Made by a program: the position numbers and the translations under genes. Positions 28,841 to 37,990 of a DNA stretch of 64,000 bases are shown here, piece after piece. The first letter of the stretch is position 1, and every line of letters starts with the position of its first letter. The stretch covers positions 1 to 64,000 of the forward strand of contig NZ_STGG01000051.1 of the NCBI RefSeq assembly GCF_005222695.1, written 5' to 3'. Source of the DNA: Massilia sp. HP4 (GTDB lineage Bacteria > Pseudomonadota > Gammaproteobacteria > Burkholderiales > Burkholderiaceae_D). The notes under the pieces are model-generated. The model searched no databases. It saw only the letters and a list, made by a program, of their open reading frames with translations, and had not been told where the DNA came from.

Positions 28841-28973
28841 AGTCCTACGGGCTCAGACAGAAAATACTGCGTGGATGAGAGCAAATTCGGCTCGGTGCAA
28901 TACAGCTTTGCTCGGTTCAGGCAGTATTATATCTTATAGAAGACTTGAGGACGAGACCAGCTACGCCACAGGC

Positions 28974-29933
28974 TCAGCGCAGCCAGGCCACGCTCGACGT
29001 CAAGAGCAGCAGGATCATCCACAAGATCAGGGCGCGCCACACCAGTCCGACCGTGCTCTGCAAGGCGCGAACGCTCGGCTCTTCGCCCGGCATGACGTCC
29101 ACATCGCTTTCGCTCAAGTCCACCGTGGCGGCATCGGCCGGCAGTAATTGTGGCGCATTTTCGTTCGGCGTGCCGAGCCGCACACCCATCGCGCCGCCGC
29201 CGGCCGACAGGATGATGCCGCGTGCCTCGTCGGCCCAGCGGTTGGCGAAATTGCGCCAGGCGTAGACCGCATCCTCGAAATTGCCGACCACGGCAAAGGC
29301 CACCGCCGTCAATCGCACCGGCACCCAGTCGATCCAGTAAAAGGCCTTGGCGGCGAACTGGCCGAAAGCTTCGTTGCGCATGTGGTCGGGCTCGTTCCAG
29401 GCGCGCGCCAGGTATTCCGAGACACGGTACATCACGGCGCCCGCCGGGCCCAGCGGCATCAGGAACCAGAAGAACACGCCGAACACATTGCGGTGGGTCG
29501 TGATCAGGGCTTTCTCGACGGCGATGCGGGTAATCTCCGTGCTATCCATCCCGACGGTGTCCAGCCTCGTCCATTCGGCCAGCAAGCTACGCGCCCTTGC
29601 CTCGTCACCTGAATTGAGGGCGAACTGGATCGACGTGAAAAAGTGGCTGTAATGGCGGAAACCCAGGGTCAGGTAGACGATCAGGACATTCCAGGCAAAG
29701 GCCAGGAACACCAGGTTGTAGTGCATGAAGAACCAATAGACGAGCCAGGTCGGCAGCATCAGGGCGGCCATCATCAGGAACCAGCCCATGCGGCCGTTGT
29801 TGCGCTCGCCGGCATTGAACCAAGTCTCGATGCGCACGGCGAGCGACTTGATGCCGCCATAGACCTGGTTGTCCGCGCGCAGCGGTTTCAATTGCTCGAT
29901 GAGCAGTGCGCACAGGATAGAAAAGAATGTCAT
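28974..29933 (-). CDS. CobD/CbiB family membrane protein
   Basis: A 319-residue protein with an N-terminal FFSILCALLIEQLKPLRADN, membrane segments at about residues 50-90 and 155-175, and the region GWFLMMAALMLPTWLVYWFF. CbiB/CobD makes adenosylcobinamide phosphate in cobalamin synthesis, but this betaproteobacterial group is divergent and not next to other cob genes. Its real role may be different, as in the related AmpE proteins. Confidence 0.82.
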   Translation of the reverse strand: MTFFSILCALLIEQLKPLRADNQVYGGIKSLAVRIETWFNAGERNNGRMGWFLMMAALMLPTWLVYWFFMHYNLVFLAFAWNVLIVYLTLGFRHYSHFFTSIQFALNSGDEARARSLLAEWTRLDTVGMDSTEITRIAVEKALITTHRNVFGVFFWFLMPLGPAGAVMYRVSEYLARAWNEPDHMRNEAFGQFAAKAFYWIDWVPVRLTAVAFAVVGNFEDAVYAWRNFANRWADEARGIILSAGGGAMGVRLGTPNENAPQLLPADAATVDLSESDVDVMPGEEPSVRALQSTVGLVWRALILWMILLLLTSSVAWLR

Positions 29934-30036
29934 CAGGAACCCTTTTTTGTTTTGGCAATACGACAGCCCCCGCTACGATAGCGGAGAAGCCTGCCAGAAT
30001 CAAATCCGGACCTGTAATAAAGGCAGTAAAAGTCGG

Positions 30037-30705
30037 TTACGCCCGCAGCAAATGGAAAAGATTGCGCAGCATGGCGGCGGTAGCGCCCCAGATGAAATAT
30101 TTCTCGTAAGGCATCGTATAAAAGGCGCGCTTGCCCGCCCCTTGCGGCAAATCAATGACCCGGCGCTGGTGGTTCAGGCCATCCATCAGGAAGGCCAGGG
30201 GCACTTCGAAGGCCTCGGCCACCTCGCCCGGATCGGGCCGCAAGTCGAATGGCGGCTGGACCAGGGCCACCACCGGCGTCACACGGTAGGCGCTGATGGT
30301 GGCATAGTCGGGCAATACGCCGATGATCTCGATATGGCGGCGCAACAGGCCGATTTCTTCCTCGGTCTCGCGCAGCGCGGTCTCGATCGGCGACGAGTCG
30401 AGTTCTTCGGCGCCGCCGCCTGGAAAGCTGATTTGGCCGGCATGGCTCGTCAGGTGGTCGGTGCGGCGCGTAAGCAGCACCGTCACGCCTTCGGGACGCT
30501 CGACCAAGGGCACGAGCACGGCGGCGCGGCGCAGCTTTTCGCCCGCCATTTCCCGGTTCTCGCTCGTCACCTCGGCATCCCAGGCCAGCGTCTGCGCAAA
30601 GCGCGCGCGCAAGGCCGCCGGCGTCAGGCGCGCGGGCGCGATGGGCGCCTCGCCGGCCAGGCCAAGGACCGGAAGCTGGGTGGGGTCGAAGACGAATTTT
30701 GCCAA
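30037..30705 (-). CDS. nudL: CoA pyrophosphatase (Nudix hydrolase)
   Basis: A 222-residue Nudix protein with the CoA-specific UPF0035-type region LTRRTDHLTSHAGQISFPGG before the Nudix box (TALRETEEEIGL). It hydrolyses CoA and derivatives to 3',5'-ADP and phosphopantetheine. The C-terminal segment YEKYFIWGATAAMLRNLFHL is the usual ending for the family. It follows rplS on the same strand behind the rplS terminator. Confidence 0.9.
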   Translation of the reverse strand: MAKFVFDPTQLPVLGLAGEAPIAPARLTPAALRARFAQTLAWDAEVTSENREMAGEKLRRAAVLVPLVERPEGVTVLLTRRTDHLTSHAGQISFPGGGAEELDSSPIETALRETEEEIGLLRRHIEIIGVLPDYATISAYRVTPVVALVQPPFDLRPDPGEVAEAFEVPLAFLMDGLNHQRRVIDLPQGAGKRAFYTMPYEKYFIWGATAAMLRNLFHLLRA

Positions 30706-30730
30706 AATAGAATCCCTGAACGCAGAAAAG

Positions 30731-30762
30731 AAAAAGGCATCCTTGCGGATGCCTTTTTCTGA
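30731..30762 (-). terminator. intrinsic terminator after rplS
   Basis: Perfect 12-bp stem AAAAAGGCATCC / GGATGCCTTTTT with loop TTGC. Read on the minus strand it ends the rpsP-rimM-trmD-rplS transcript. Confidence 0.88.
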
Positions 30763-30774
30763 GCACGAGTGCTA

Positions 30775-31161
30775 TTACTCAGCAGCAGCGACGGTCTTGA
30801 CGCGACGCTGTGGCAGTTTTTCCTTGATACGTGCCGATTTGCCCGAACGCTCACGCAGGTAGTACAGCTTGGCGCGACGGACATCACCACGACGCTTGAC
30901 TTCGATCGAAGCGATCAGCGGCGAGTACAGCTGGAAGGTACGCTCGACGCCTTCGCCGGACGAGATCTTGCGAACGATGAAGTTCGAGTTCAGGCCACGG
31001 TTACGACGCGAGATCACGACGCCTTCGTATGCCTGGGCGCGCTTGCGGTTGCCTTCGACGACGTTGACGCTGACGACGACGGTGTCGCCAGGTGCGAAAT
31101 CAGGGATCGCACGGCCGAGGCGCGCGATTTCTTCTTGCTCGAGTTGTTGAATCAGATTCAT
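30775..31161 (-). CDS. rplS: 50S ribosomal protein L19
   Basis: A 128-residue protein with hallmark L19 sequence: MNLIQQLEQEEIARLGRAIP, GDTVVVSVNVVEGNRKRAQA, FQLYSPLIASIEVKRRGDVR and LYYLRERSGKSARIKEK. L19 sits at the 30S-50S interface. It is the last gene of the conserved rpsP-rimM-trmD-rplS cluster. Confidence 0.98.
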   Translation of the reverse strand: MNLIQQLEQEEIARLGRAIPDFAPGDTVVVSVNVVEGNRKRAQAYEGVVISRRNRGLNSNFIVRKISSGEGVERTFQLYSPLIASIEVKRRGDVRRAKLYYLRERSGKSARIKEKLPQRRVKTVAAAE

Positions 31162-31276
31162 TTTTTTATGACTCCAAAAACCATCTTGCTGGCACTACCT
31201 TCGCCCAGTAGAGGATGGGGTTGAACCACGGGCAACATGCCCATGATTGCATGCGCTGAACTAGCTGCGCATATTC

Positions 31277-32038
31277 TTACGCGGCAGGATTTTTCAAACC
31301 TGCCAGGAACTGTTCGTCTTTCTTGTCCAACTGGCCGGCGGCGCGCGCCTTGTCCAGCAGATCGGGCCGCTTCGTCAGGGTCGCTTCCAGCATGCGCTGG
31401 CGGCGCCACTTGACGATTTCGGCATGGTTGCCGCCCATCAGGACAGGCGGCACCGGGACATCTTCATAGACTTCAGGCCGTGTGTAATGCGGCGAATCGA
31501 GCAGGCCGTTGACGAAGCTGTCTTCGACCGCCGAGGCGTCGTCGCCAAGCACGCCGGGAATCAGGCGCACCACTGCATCCATCAAGGCCATGGCCGGTAA
31601 TTCACCGCCCGACAGCACGAAGTCGCCGAGAGAAATCTCCTCATCGACACAGCGGTCCAGCAGGCGCTGGTCCACCGCTTCGTAGCGGCCGCACAGGATC
31701 ACGAGACCGGGTTCGTCCTTCAGCGCCATCGCGCGTTCGTGGCTCAATGGCTCGCCTTGCGGCGACATGAACACGACACGCGGACTCGGCAGGCCGAGGT
31801 CGATTTGTCTTTGCTTCGCAGCATTGATCGTCGCTTCGAGCGGCTTGGCCAGCATCACCATGCCGGGGCCGCCGCCGTAAGGGCGATCGTCCACGGTGCG
31901 GTGGCGGTCCTGGGTGAAATCGCGCGGATTCCAGATCGCCAGGCCCCAACGCTGCTGCTCGAAGGCGCGCCGGGTCACACCCGACTGCGTCAATGCGGCA
32001 AACATTTCGGGGAACAAGCTCACGACGTCAAACTGCAT
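31277..32038 (-). CDS. trmD: tRNA (guanine-N1)-methyltransferase
   Basis: A 253-residue SPOUT-class methyltransferase. It begins MQFDVVSLFPEMFAALTQSG and has DRPYGGGPGMVMLAKPLEAT, LCGRYEAVDQR and GDFVLSGGELPAMALMDAVV, the trefoil-knot SAM site. It makes m1G37 in tRNAs and so prevents frameshifting. It lies between rimM and rplS as in most bacteria. Confidence 0.98.
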   Translation of the reverse strand: MQFDVVSLFPEMFAALTQSGVTRRAFEQQRWGLAIWNPRDFTQDRHRTVDDRPYGGGPGMVMLAKPLEATINAAKQRQIDLGLPSPRVVFMSPQGEPLSHERAMALKDEPGLVILCGRYEAVDQRLLDRCVDEEISLGDFVLSGGELPAMALMDAVVRLIPGVLGDDASAVEDSFVNGLLDSPHYTRPEVYEDVPVPPVLMGGNHAEIVKWRRQRMLEATLTKRPDLLDKARAAGQLDKKDEQFLAGLKNPAA

Positions 32039-32065
32039 CGCGCTTTGCTCCTCTAGCGGATGGGC

Positions 32066-32626
32066 TCAAAAATCGAGGCCCCAATCCAAGGTAATCAGTT
32101 GTTGCTCGAGGCTGACGGTCTTGACGAACTGGTCCACGAACGGCACGAGGCGCTCGGGCGCCTTTGCTTCGGGCGCCGACGGATCGGCAACCGGAGTGAT
32201 GCGCAAAATCGATTGCGCGCCGTTGTGCATCATGTCGGTCACCTTGCCCAGGGCTTCGCCCTGCAGGTTGACCACATCCAGGCCGATCAGGTCTGACCAG
32301 TAAAACTCGCCCTCTTCGAGCGCTGGAAACTCGCTGCGCGCGACCTGCACCGTTGCGCCCTTGAGCGCCTCGGCCGCATCGCGGTCACGCATGTCGACCA
32401 GGGTTGCGACTACGTCGCCACCGTGCAGCTTTGCACTCCGTACCGTGACGGCGTGCAGGGTCGGCTTGTCGAGCCACCAGGTTTTCACGCTCAGCAGCGC
32501 ATCGGCCTCGGGCGAATGCGGGGAGACACGGATGCCGCCCACAATGCCATACGCACCGGAAACATAACCGACCGGAGTCAGGTCATCGGGGACTTGCACC
32601 CCGCCAGCTACTGCTGAATCGTTCAC
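32066..32626 (-). CDS. rimM: ribosome maturation factor RimM
   Basis: A 186-residue protein with the RimM N-domain (VGYVSGAYGIVGGIRVSPHS) and a C-terminal PRC-barrel (LEEGEFYWSDLIGLDVVNLQ and FVDQFVKTVSLEQQLITLDW). It binds S19 and assists assembly of the 30S head. It lies between rpsP and trmD in the conserved order. Confidence 0.97.
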   Translation of the reverse strand: MNDSAVAGGVQVPDDLTPVGYVSGAYGIVGGIRVSPHSPEADALLSVKTWWLDKPTLHAVTVRSAKLHGGDVVATLVDMRDRDAAEALKGATVQVARSEFPALEEGEFYWSDLIGLDVVNLQGEALGKVTDMMHNGAQSILRITPVADPSAPEAKAPERLVPFVDQFVKTVSLEQQLITLDWGLDF

Positions 32627-32647
32627 TACGAACCTGCTTGCTTAAAT

Positions 32648-32896
32648 TTAAGCAGCTGGCTTTTGCTGGGCGACCAGGCGAGCGACGGTCGGCGACAGTT
32701 GTGCGCCAACGCCTTGCCAGTGAGCCAGACGGTCAGCAGCGATACGCAGGCCGACTTCGGCGCCCGAAGCCATCGGGTTGTAGAAACCGATGCGCTCGAT
32801 GAAACGACCATCGCGACGGTTGCGCGAATCGGTTGCAACGATGTTGAAGAACGGGCGCTTTTTAGCGCCACCACGAGCCAAACGAATAACGACCAT
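32648..32896 (-). CDS. rpsP: 30S ribosomal protein S16
   Basis: An 82-residue S16: MVVIRLARGGAKKRPFFNIV, DSRNRRDGRFIERIGFYNP and a C-terminal RLAHWQGVGAQLSPTVARLV. It is the first gene of the rpsP-rimM-trmD-rplS operon; the promoter is expected in the 32.9-33.1 kb intergenic region. Confidence 0.98.
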   Translation of the reverse strand: MVVIRLARGGAKKRPFFNIVATDSRNRRDGRFIERIGFYNPMASGAEVGLRIAADRLAHWQGVGAQLSPTVARLVAQQKPAA

Positions 32897-33148
32897 AATA
32901 TTTCCGAAAAAGTTGTTCTGGACGGAGAAAGTCGACGATTATAGCGCGCGACACCGAACAGCAGCAAGCGTTAATGACAACAGGGCCGACTTCACCAACT
33001 GTCGTCCCAGCACAATCAACCATTATCGCTGATTTTTCGCCACACCGCCACCGGCCATCCCGCCATTTCAGCAGCCTGTCGCCCCAAACGTGCCATTCCT
33101 GCAAATTTGGACGATACTCTTGCTGTCCTTAAACTTTGAACAGCATCT

Positions 33149-33562
33149 ATGGCCGCTTCACACAAGAACAAGACCGTCGCCACCCTGCTCGCACTGCTGC
33201 TGGGTGGCCTCGGGGCGCATCGCTTTTACCTCAAGGGCGGGGCCGACCGGCTCGGGCTGCTGCACCTGTGCGCCCTGCCCATCGCCGGCATCCTGTATGG
33301 CGCGGTCAAGCCGCATCCCTTCTATATGATGCTGCCGCTGCTGGTATCGTTCATCGCGGGCTTCATCGAAGCGCTGGTGATCGGGCTGACGCCGGACGAG
33401 AAGTGGGATGAGAAACACAACAAGGGCAGCGGCCGGCAGTCGCGCTCGAACTGGACCTTGCCGGTGCTGCTGATCATCACGATGCTGGCCGGCACCATCG
33501 TCCTGATCGGGACGATGGCACGGCTGTTCGACCTGTTGTTTACAGGCGGGGCCTACGGTTAG
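33149..33562 (+). CDS. TM2-domain membrane protein
   Basis: A 137-residue protein beginning with a TM2 domain: KTVATLLALLLGGLGAHRFY, then LGLLHLCALPIAG, a helix pair with a short loop. A further membrane segment follows near the C-terminus (WTLPVLLIITMLAGTIVLIG). Function unknown. Its stop codon overlaps the end of the convergent acyl-CoA dehydrogenase gene by 4 bases. Confidence 0.85.
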   Translation: MAASHKNKTVATLLALLLGGLGAHRFYLKGGADRLGLLHLCALPIAGILYGAVKPHPFYMMLPLLVSFIAGFIEALVIGLTPDEKWDEKHNKGSGRQSRSNWTLPVLLIITMLAGTIVLIGTMARLFDLLFTGGAYG

Positions 33563-35349
33563 AACTGCTCGACGTCCAGGGCCAGCACGCCGGCAGCGCC
33601 TTCCGTGATGGCGTGGCGCAGGCCGCGTGCCTGCGACAGGATGTGGTCGGCGTAGAAGCGTGCGGTGGCGATCTTGGCGCGATAGAAGGCGGCATCGCCC
33701 TCGCCCGCGTCGAGCTTGTTCTGCGCCACGATGGCCGCGCGCGCCATCTGCCAGCCGCCGAGCACGATGCCGGCCAGCTTCAGGTAAGTGACACTACCGG
33801 CGTACACGCCACGCGGATCGCCCTTGGCGTGTTCCACCATATAGTCGACCACATACCCCAAGGCTTCAGCGCCATCGCGCAGGCTGCGCGCGATCGCGGT
33901 GAAATCGACGCTTTGCGCTTCGGCCAGCTCCTGGACGACCCCATCCACCTGCGCCAGCAGCGATTTCGCCACCGCGCCGCCATCGCGCACCGTCTTGCGG
34001 CCAACCAGGTCGTTGGCCTGGATCGCGGTCGTGCCCTCGTAGATCGTGAGGATCTTGGCGTCGCGGTAGTGCTGGGCGGCGCCGGTTTCTTCGATGAAGC
34101 CCATGCCGCCATGCACCTGCACGCCGTCGCGCGCCACATTCTCGCTCATCTCGGTCGACCAGCCCTTGATGACCGGCACCAGGTATTCGTAGACGGCGAG
34201 ATTGGCCTTGCGCGTCGCCTCGTCGGGATGGTGATGGGCCAGGTCCGAGATGCCGGCGGCGACATAGGCCAGCGCCCGCGCCGCCTCGGTCTGGGCGCGC
34301 ATCGACATCAGCATGCGGCGCACGTCCGGGTGATTGATGATCGCCACCGGGCCAGGGGAACCCGCCACATCGCGCGACTGGATGCGGTCCTTCGCGAACG
34401 CCACCGCCTGCTGGTAGGCGTGTTCGGCCAGGCCGACGCCCTGCATGCCGACGCCGAAGCGGGCCGCGTTCATCATGATGAACATGTATTCCAGGCCGCG
34501 GTTCTCTTCGCCCACCAGGGTGCCGATCGCGCCACCGTGGTCGCCGAACTGCAGCACGGCGGTCGGGCTGGCCTTGATGCCCAGCTTGTGCTCGATCGAG
34601 ACGCAGTACACGTCGTTGCGCTCGCCCAGCGAGCCGTCGTCGCCGATCATGAACTTGGGCACGATGAACAGCGAGATGCCTTTCACGCCCGGCGGCGCAT
34701 CGGGCGTCCTGGCCAGCACCAGGTGGACGATGTTCTCGGCCATATCGTGCTCGCCATAGGTAATGAAGATCTTGGTGCCGAAGATTTTAAAGGTGCCGTC
34801 GCCCTGCGGCTCGGCGCGGGTGCGTACCGCCGCCAGGTCGGAACCGGCCTGCGGCTCGGTCAGGTTCATGGTGCCGGTCCACTTGCCCGAGACCAGCGGC
34901 TCGAGGAAGCGCGCCTTCTGCGCATCCGAACCGGCCGTCAGCAGCGCCTCGATGGCGCCATCGGACAGCAGCGCCACCAGCGCGAACGACAGGTTGGCCC
35001 CGTGCAGCATTTCCATGCACGGCGTGGCCACCAGCTTGGGCAAGCCCTGGCCGCCGAATTCCTGCGGATGCTGCACGCCCTGCCAGCCGGCGTCGGCATA
35101 GGCGCGGAAGGCTTCCTTGAAACCCTTGGTCGTCGTGACTTCGCCGTCGGCCCAAGAGCTGGGTTCCTTGTCGCCGGCATGGTTCAGCGGGGCGATGACC
35201 TCGCCGCAGAATTTCGCGTTCTCTTCCAGCACCGCTTCGACGGTGTCGGGGGTCGCGGCATCAAGGCCGGGCAGCGCGTTGATCTCGGCGAGGTTGGCTA
35301 GTTCATTGAGGACGAACTGCATGTCTTTCAGCGGGGCGTTATAGCTCAC
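33559..35349 (-). CDS. acyl-CoA dehydrogenase with C-terminal extension
   Basis: A 596-residue FAD enzyme of the large betaproteobacterial type with an extra C-terminal domain. Visible motifs: GTMNLTEPQAGSDLAAVRT for FAD/substrate binding, KIFITYGEHD, and the region with the catalytic base ILTIYEGTTAIQANDLVGRK. It oxidises an acyl-CoA to the 2-enoyl-CoA and passes electrons to ETF, encoded just upstream. The chain-length preference cannot be read. Confidence 0.93.
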   Translation of the reverse strand: MSYNAPLKDMQFVLNELANLAEINALPGLDAATPDTVEAVLEENAKFCGEVIAPLNHAGDKEPSSWADGEVTTTKGFKEAFRAYADAGWQGVQHPQEFGGQGLPKLVATPCMEMLHGANLSFALVALLSDGAIEALLTAGSDAQKARFLEPLVSGKWTGTMNLTEPQAGSDLAAVRTRAEPQGDGTFKIFGTKIFITYGEHDMAENIVHLVLARTPDAPPGVKGISLFIVPKFMIGDDGSLGERNDVYCVSIEHKLGIKASPTAVLQFGDHGGAIGTLVGEENRGLEYMFIMMNAARFGVGMQGVGLAEHAYQQAVAFAKDRIQSRDVAGSPGPVAIINHPDVRRMLMSMRAQTEAARALAYVAAGISDLAHHHPDEATRKANLAVYEYLVPVIKGWSTEMSENVARDGVQVHGGMGFIEETGAAQHYRDAKILTIYEGTTAIQANDLVGRKTVRDGGAVAKSLLAQVDGVVQELAEAQSVDFTAIARSLRDGAEALGYVVDYMVEHAKGDPRGVYAGSVTYLKLAGIVLGGWQMARAAIVAQNKLDAGEGDAAFYRAKIATARFYADHILSQARGLRHAITEGAAGVLALDVEQF

Positions 35350-35383
35350 CTATGTCTCCTGATTGTCTCTCATGCAAAAAAAA

Positions 35384-35413
35384 ACGCCGTTCCTGCGCGG
35401 GCGGGAACGGCGT
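35384..35413 (-). terminator. intrinsic terminator after etfA
   Basis: Read on the minus strand, a 10-bp stem ACGCCGTTCC / GGAACGGCGT is followed by T9. It would end the etfB-etfA transcript before the acyl-CoA dehydrogenase gene, which would then need its own promoter. Confidence 0.85.
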
Positions 35414-35455
35414 ATGCTGGCGTGGGCGGCGCGTCGTGGCGAGCGCGCCGCGCGA

Positions 35456-36397
35456 TCAGCCCAGTTCCTTGACCAGTTCCGGCACGACCTCGAACAGGTC
35501 GCCCACCAGGCCGTAGTCGGCGACCGAGAAGATCGGCGCTTCCGGGTCCTTGTTGATGGCGACGATGGTCTTCGAATCCTTCATGCCGGCCAGGTGCTGG
35601 ATCGCGCCCGAGATGCCGACCGCAATGTACAGGGTCGGGGCGACGATCTTGCCGGTCTGGCCAACCTGCCAGTCGTTCGGCACGAAGCCGGCGTCGACCG
35701 CGGCGCGCGACGCGCCCATGGCTGCGCCCAGCTTGTCGGCCAGCGGCTCCAGGATCTTGAAGTTGTCGGCCGAACCGATGCCGCGGCCACCCGAGACGAT
35801 CACCTTGGCGGCGGTCAGTTCCGGACGATCCGACTTGGCCAGTTCGCGGCCCACGAAGGTCGAGGTGCCCGAGTCGGCCACCGCGGTGACGTTCTCGATG
35901 GCGGCCGAACCGCCGCCGGCTGCCGAATCGAAGGCGGTGCCGCGCACGGTGATGACCTTGACCTTGTCGCCCGATTGCACGGTGGCGATCGCGTTACCGG
36001 CGTAGATCGGACGCTCGAAGGTGTCGGGCGAATCGACCTTGGTGATCTCGGAGATCTGCGCCACGTCGAGCTTGGCGGCCACGCGCGGCAGGATGTTCTT
36101 GCCGTAGGCGGTGGCCGGGGCCAGGATGTGCGAGTAGTCGCCAGCGACCGCCAGGATCTGCTCGGCCACGTTCTCGGCCAGGCCGTCGGCGAAGTGCGGC
36201 GCATCGGCGACCAGCACTTTCGCCACGCCGGCGATCTGCGCGGCGGCTTCGGCGGCGGCGCCGCAGTTCGAGCCGGCGACCAGGATGTGGACCTCATTTG
36301 CACCGGCAGCGCCGCACTGGGCGGCAGCCGTCACGGTGTGGTGGGTAGCGCCCTTCAGGGAGCCGTTGTCGTGTTCAGCAATGACTAATGCGACCAT
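35456..36397 (-). CDS. etfA: electron transfer flavoprotein subunit alpha
   Basis: A 313-residue FAD-binding subunit. The N-domain begins MVALVIAEHDNGSLKGATHH. The C-terminal FAD domain has VSGGRGIGSADNFKILEPLA, GFVPNDWQVGQTGKIVAPTL and AVGISGAIQHLAGMKDSKTI. It accepts electrons from acyl-CoA dehydrogenases and passes them to ETF-ubiquinone oxidoreductase. It follows etfB by 36 bases. Confidence 0.97.
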   Translation of the reverse strand: MVALVIAEHDNGSLKGATHHTVTAAAQCGAAGANEVHILVAGSNCGAAAEAAAQIAGVAKVLVADAPHFADGLAENVAEQILAVAGDYSHILAPATAYGKNILPRVAAKLDVAQISEITKVDSPDTFERPIYAGNAIATVQSGDKVKVITVRGTAFDSAAGGGSAAIENVTAVADSGTSTFVGRELAKSDRPELTAAKVIVSGGRGIGSADNFKILEPLADKLGAAMGASRAAVDAGFVPNDWQVGQTGKIVAPTLYIAVGISGAIQHLAGMKDSKTIVAINKDPEAPIFSVADYGLVGDLFEVVPELVKELG

Positions 36398-36433
36398 ATT
36401 GATTCCTATGTATGTTTGACGAGCGAACGGCGT

Positions 36434-37183
36434 TCAGATGACTTTGGCTTCGGTGCGCAGTTTCTGCACCAGGGTAGCCACGTCCGGCACCTTGACGCCA
36501 GCCGAGCGCTTGGCCGGCTCGACGACCTTCAGGGTCTTCAGGCGCGGCGTCACGTCCACGCCCAGGTCTTCTGGCTTGACGGTTTCGAGCGGCTTCTTCT
36601 TCGCCTTCATGATGTTCGGCAGCGTGACATAGCGCGGTTCGTTCAGGCGCAGGTCGGTGGTGATGATGGCCGGCAGGGTCAGGGCCACGGTTTCAAGGCC
36701 GCCGTCGACTTCACGGGTCACGGTCACCTTGCCGTCTTCCAGCACGACTTTCGAGGCGAAGGTGGCTTGCGGCCAGCCCAGCAGCGCAGCCAGCATCTGG
36801 CCGGTCTGGTTCGAGTCGTCGTCGATCGCCTGCTTGCCCAGGATGATCAGCTGCGGCTGTTCCTTGTCGGCCAGCGCCTTGACGATCTTGGCCACGGCCA
36901 GCGGCTCGGTATCGCCCGCGGTTTCCACCAGGATGCCGCGGTCGGCGCCGATCGCCATGCCGGTACGCAGGGTTTCCTGGCACTGGGCCACACCCACCGA
37001 GACCGCCACCACCTCGGTGACCTTGCCGCCTTCTTTCAGGCGGGTCGCCTCTTCCAGTGCGATCTCGTCGAACGGGTTCATCGACATCTTGACGTTGGCG
37101 ACATCGACGCCGCTATTGTCGGACTTGACGCGAACCTTGACGTTGTAGTCGACCACGCGTTTGACGGGTACCAGGACTTTCAT
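36434..37183 (-). CDS. etfB: electron transfer flavoprotein subunit beta
   Basis: A 249-residue AMP-binding subunit: MKVLVPVKRVVDYNVKVRVK, ALADKEQPQLIILGKQAIDD, QTGQMLAALLGWPQATFASK and the recognition loop LRLNEPRYVTLPNIMKAKKK. It forms the ETF heterodimer with EtfA. It is the first gene of the etfB-etfA unit. Confidence 0.97.
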   Translation of the reverse strand: MKVLVPVKRVVDYNVKVRVKSDNSGVDVANVKMSMNPFDEIALEEATRLKEGGKVTEVVAVSVGVAQCQETLRTGMAIGADRGILVETAGDTEPLAVAKIVKALADKEQPQLIILGKQAIDDDSNQTGQMLAALLGWPQATFASKVVLEDGKVTVTREVDGGLETVALTLPAIITTDLRLNEPRYVTLPNIMKAKKKPLETVKPEDLGVDVTPRLKTLKVVEPAKRSAGVKVPDVATLVQKLRTEAKVI

Positions 37184-37397
37184 AGGGTGCCTTTAAAAAT
37201 GGGATGGATCGAAATAAGTGGCCTAGATTATATGAGAAATCGACGCTGCGGGCCAAATTAAAGCACGATCGTACGATTTTTAATTAGAGCAAATCGCCTA
37301 AACTGCTCAGGCCGCTGTTTCAAGGGAAGCAGACGGGGCTGGACGCCCCGTCACGTCGATACGCACGCGGCTGCAGCATGACCTGCAGCCTGTCGCA

Positions 37398-37655
37398 TTA
37401 TTTGCGGCGCATCAGGAAGATGAACTCGCCATTCTCATGGGTATGGGCCAGCAAGGCATTGCCAGTCTGCTTGGCAAATGCCTGGAAGTCACGCACGGAG
37501 CCGGTGTCGGTGGCAACGATGCGCAGCACCTGGCCGGTTTCCATCTCGGCGAGCGCCTTCTTGGCTTTGAGGATAGGCAGCGGGCAGTTCAATCCGCGCG
37601 CATCCAGGTCTCTCTGGAATTCCATGGTCTCGGTTTCGAAAGTGATATCGCTCAT
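37398..37655 (-). CDS. TusA-family sulfurtransferase
   Basis: From ATG 37655 the protein has 85 residues. It carries the CPxP motif with its active cysteine in LDARGLNCPLPILKAKKALA, then VLRIVATDTGSVRDFQAFAK and a final strand EFIFLMRRK. TusA-like proteins carry sulfur as persulfide for tRNA thiolation or molybdenum cofactor synthesis. An upstream ATG at 37697 adds 14 residues outside the domain. Confidence 0.9.
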   Translation of the reverse strand: MSDITFETETMEFQRDLDARGLNCPLPILKAKKALAEMETGQVLRIVATDTGSVRDFQAFAKQTGNALLAHTHENGEFIFLMRRK

Positions 37656-37942
37656 CGCATTGCCTGCTTTGATTAAGTGGTCCAACTTCAGTCGCATACT
37701 ACTCCAATTCGGGCAGTATGACGCACCGCACCAAAATAGTCACACATTGTTGCGAGACTGCAACCTCAATGTGAAATGCTTGACCTAAGAACATTGAGTG
37801 TGTACTGGATGCTCACGAAACGGCACTGCAGCGGTGCATCACATCCCCTAGATGCGGTCCGAAATGGGGCGCGCAATAGACGAAACGTCCATTAAAACAA
37901 AGTGTTACGACTTTCGGCCGAGACCAGGGCCGCGCAAGCAAA
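37656..37942. other. intergenic region, TusA-like gene to alaS terminator
   Basis: No convincing gene. The half near the TusA-like gene should hold its promoter; the other half holds short AT-richer sequence before the alaS terminator. I see no repeat or known RNA. Confidence 0.5.
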
Positions 37943-37962
37943 ACGCCACCCGAAGGTGGCGT
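37943..37962 (-). terminator. intrinsic terminator of alaS
   Basis: 8-bp stem ACGCCACC / GGTGGCGT with a 4-base loop; on the minus strand it is followed by TTTTG. It lies about 30 bases past the alaS stop codon. Confidence 0.8.
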
Positions 37963-37990
37963 CAATAGTCCGACTAATAACTCAGGACAA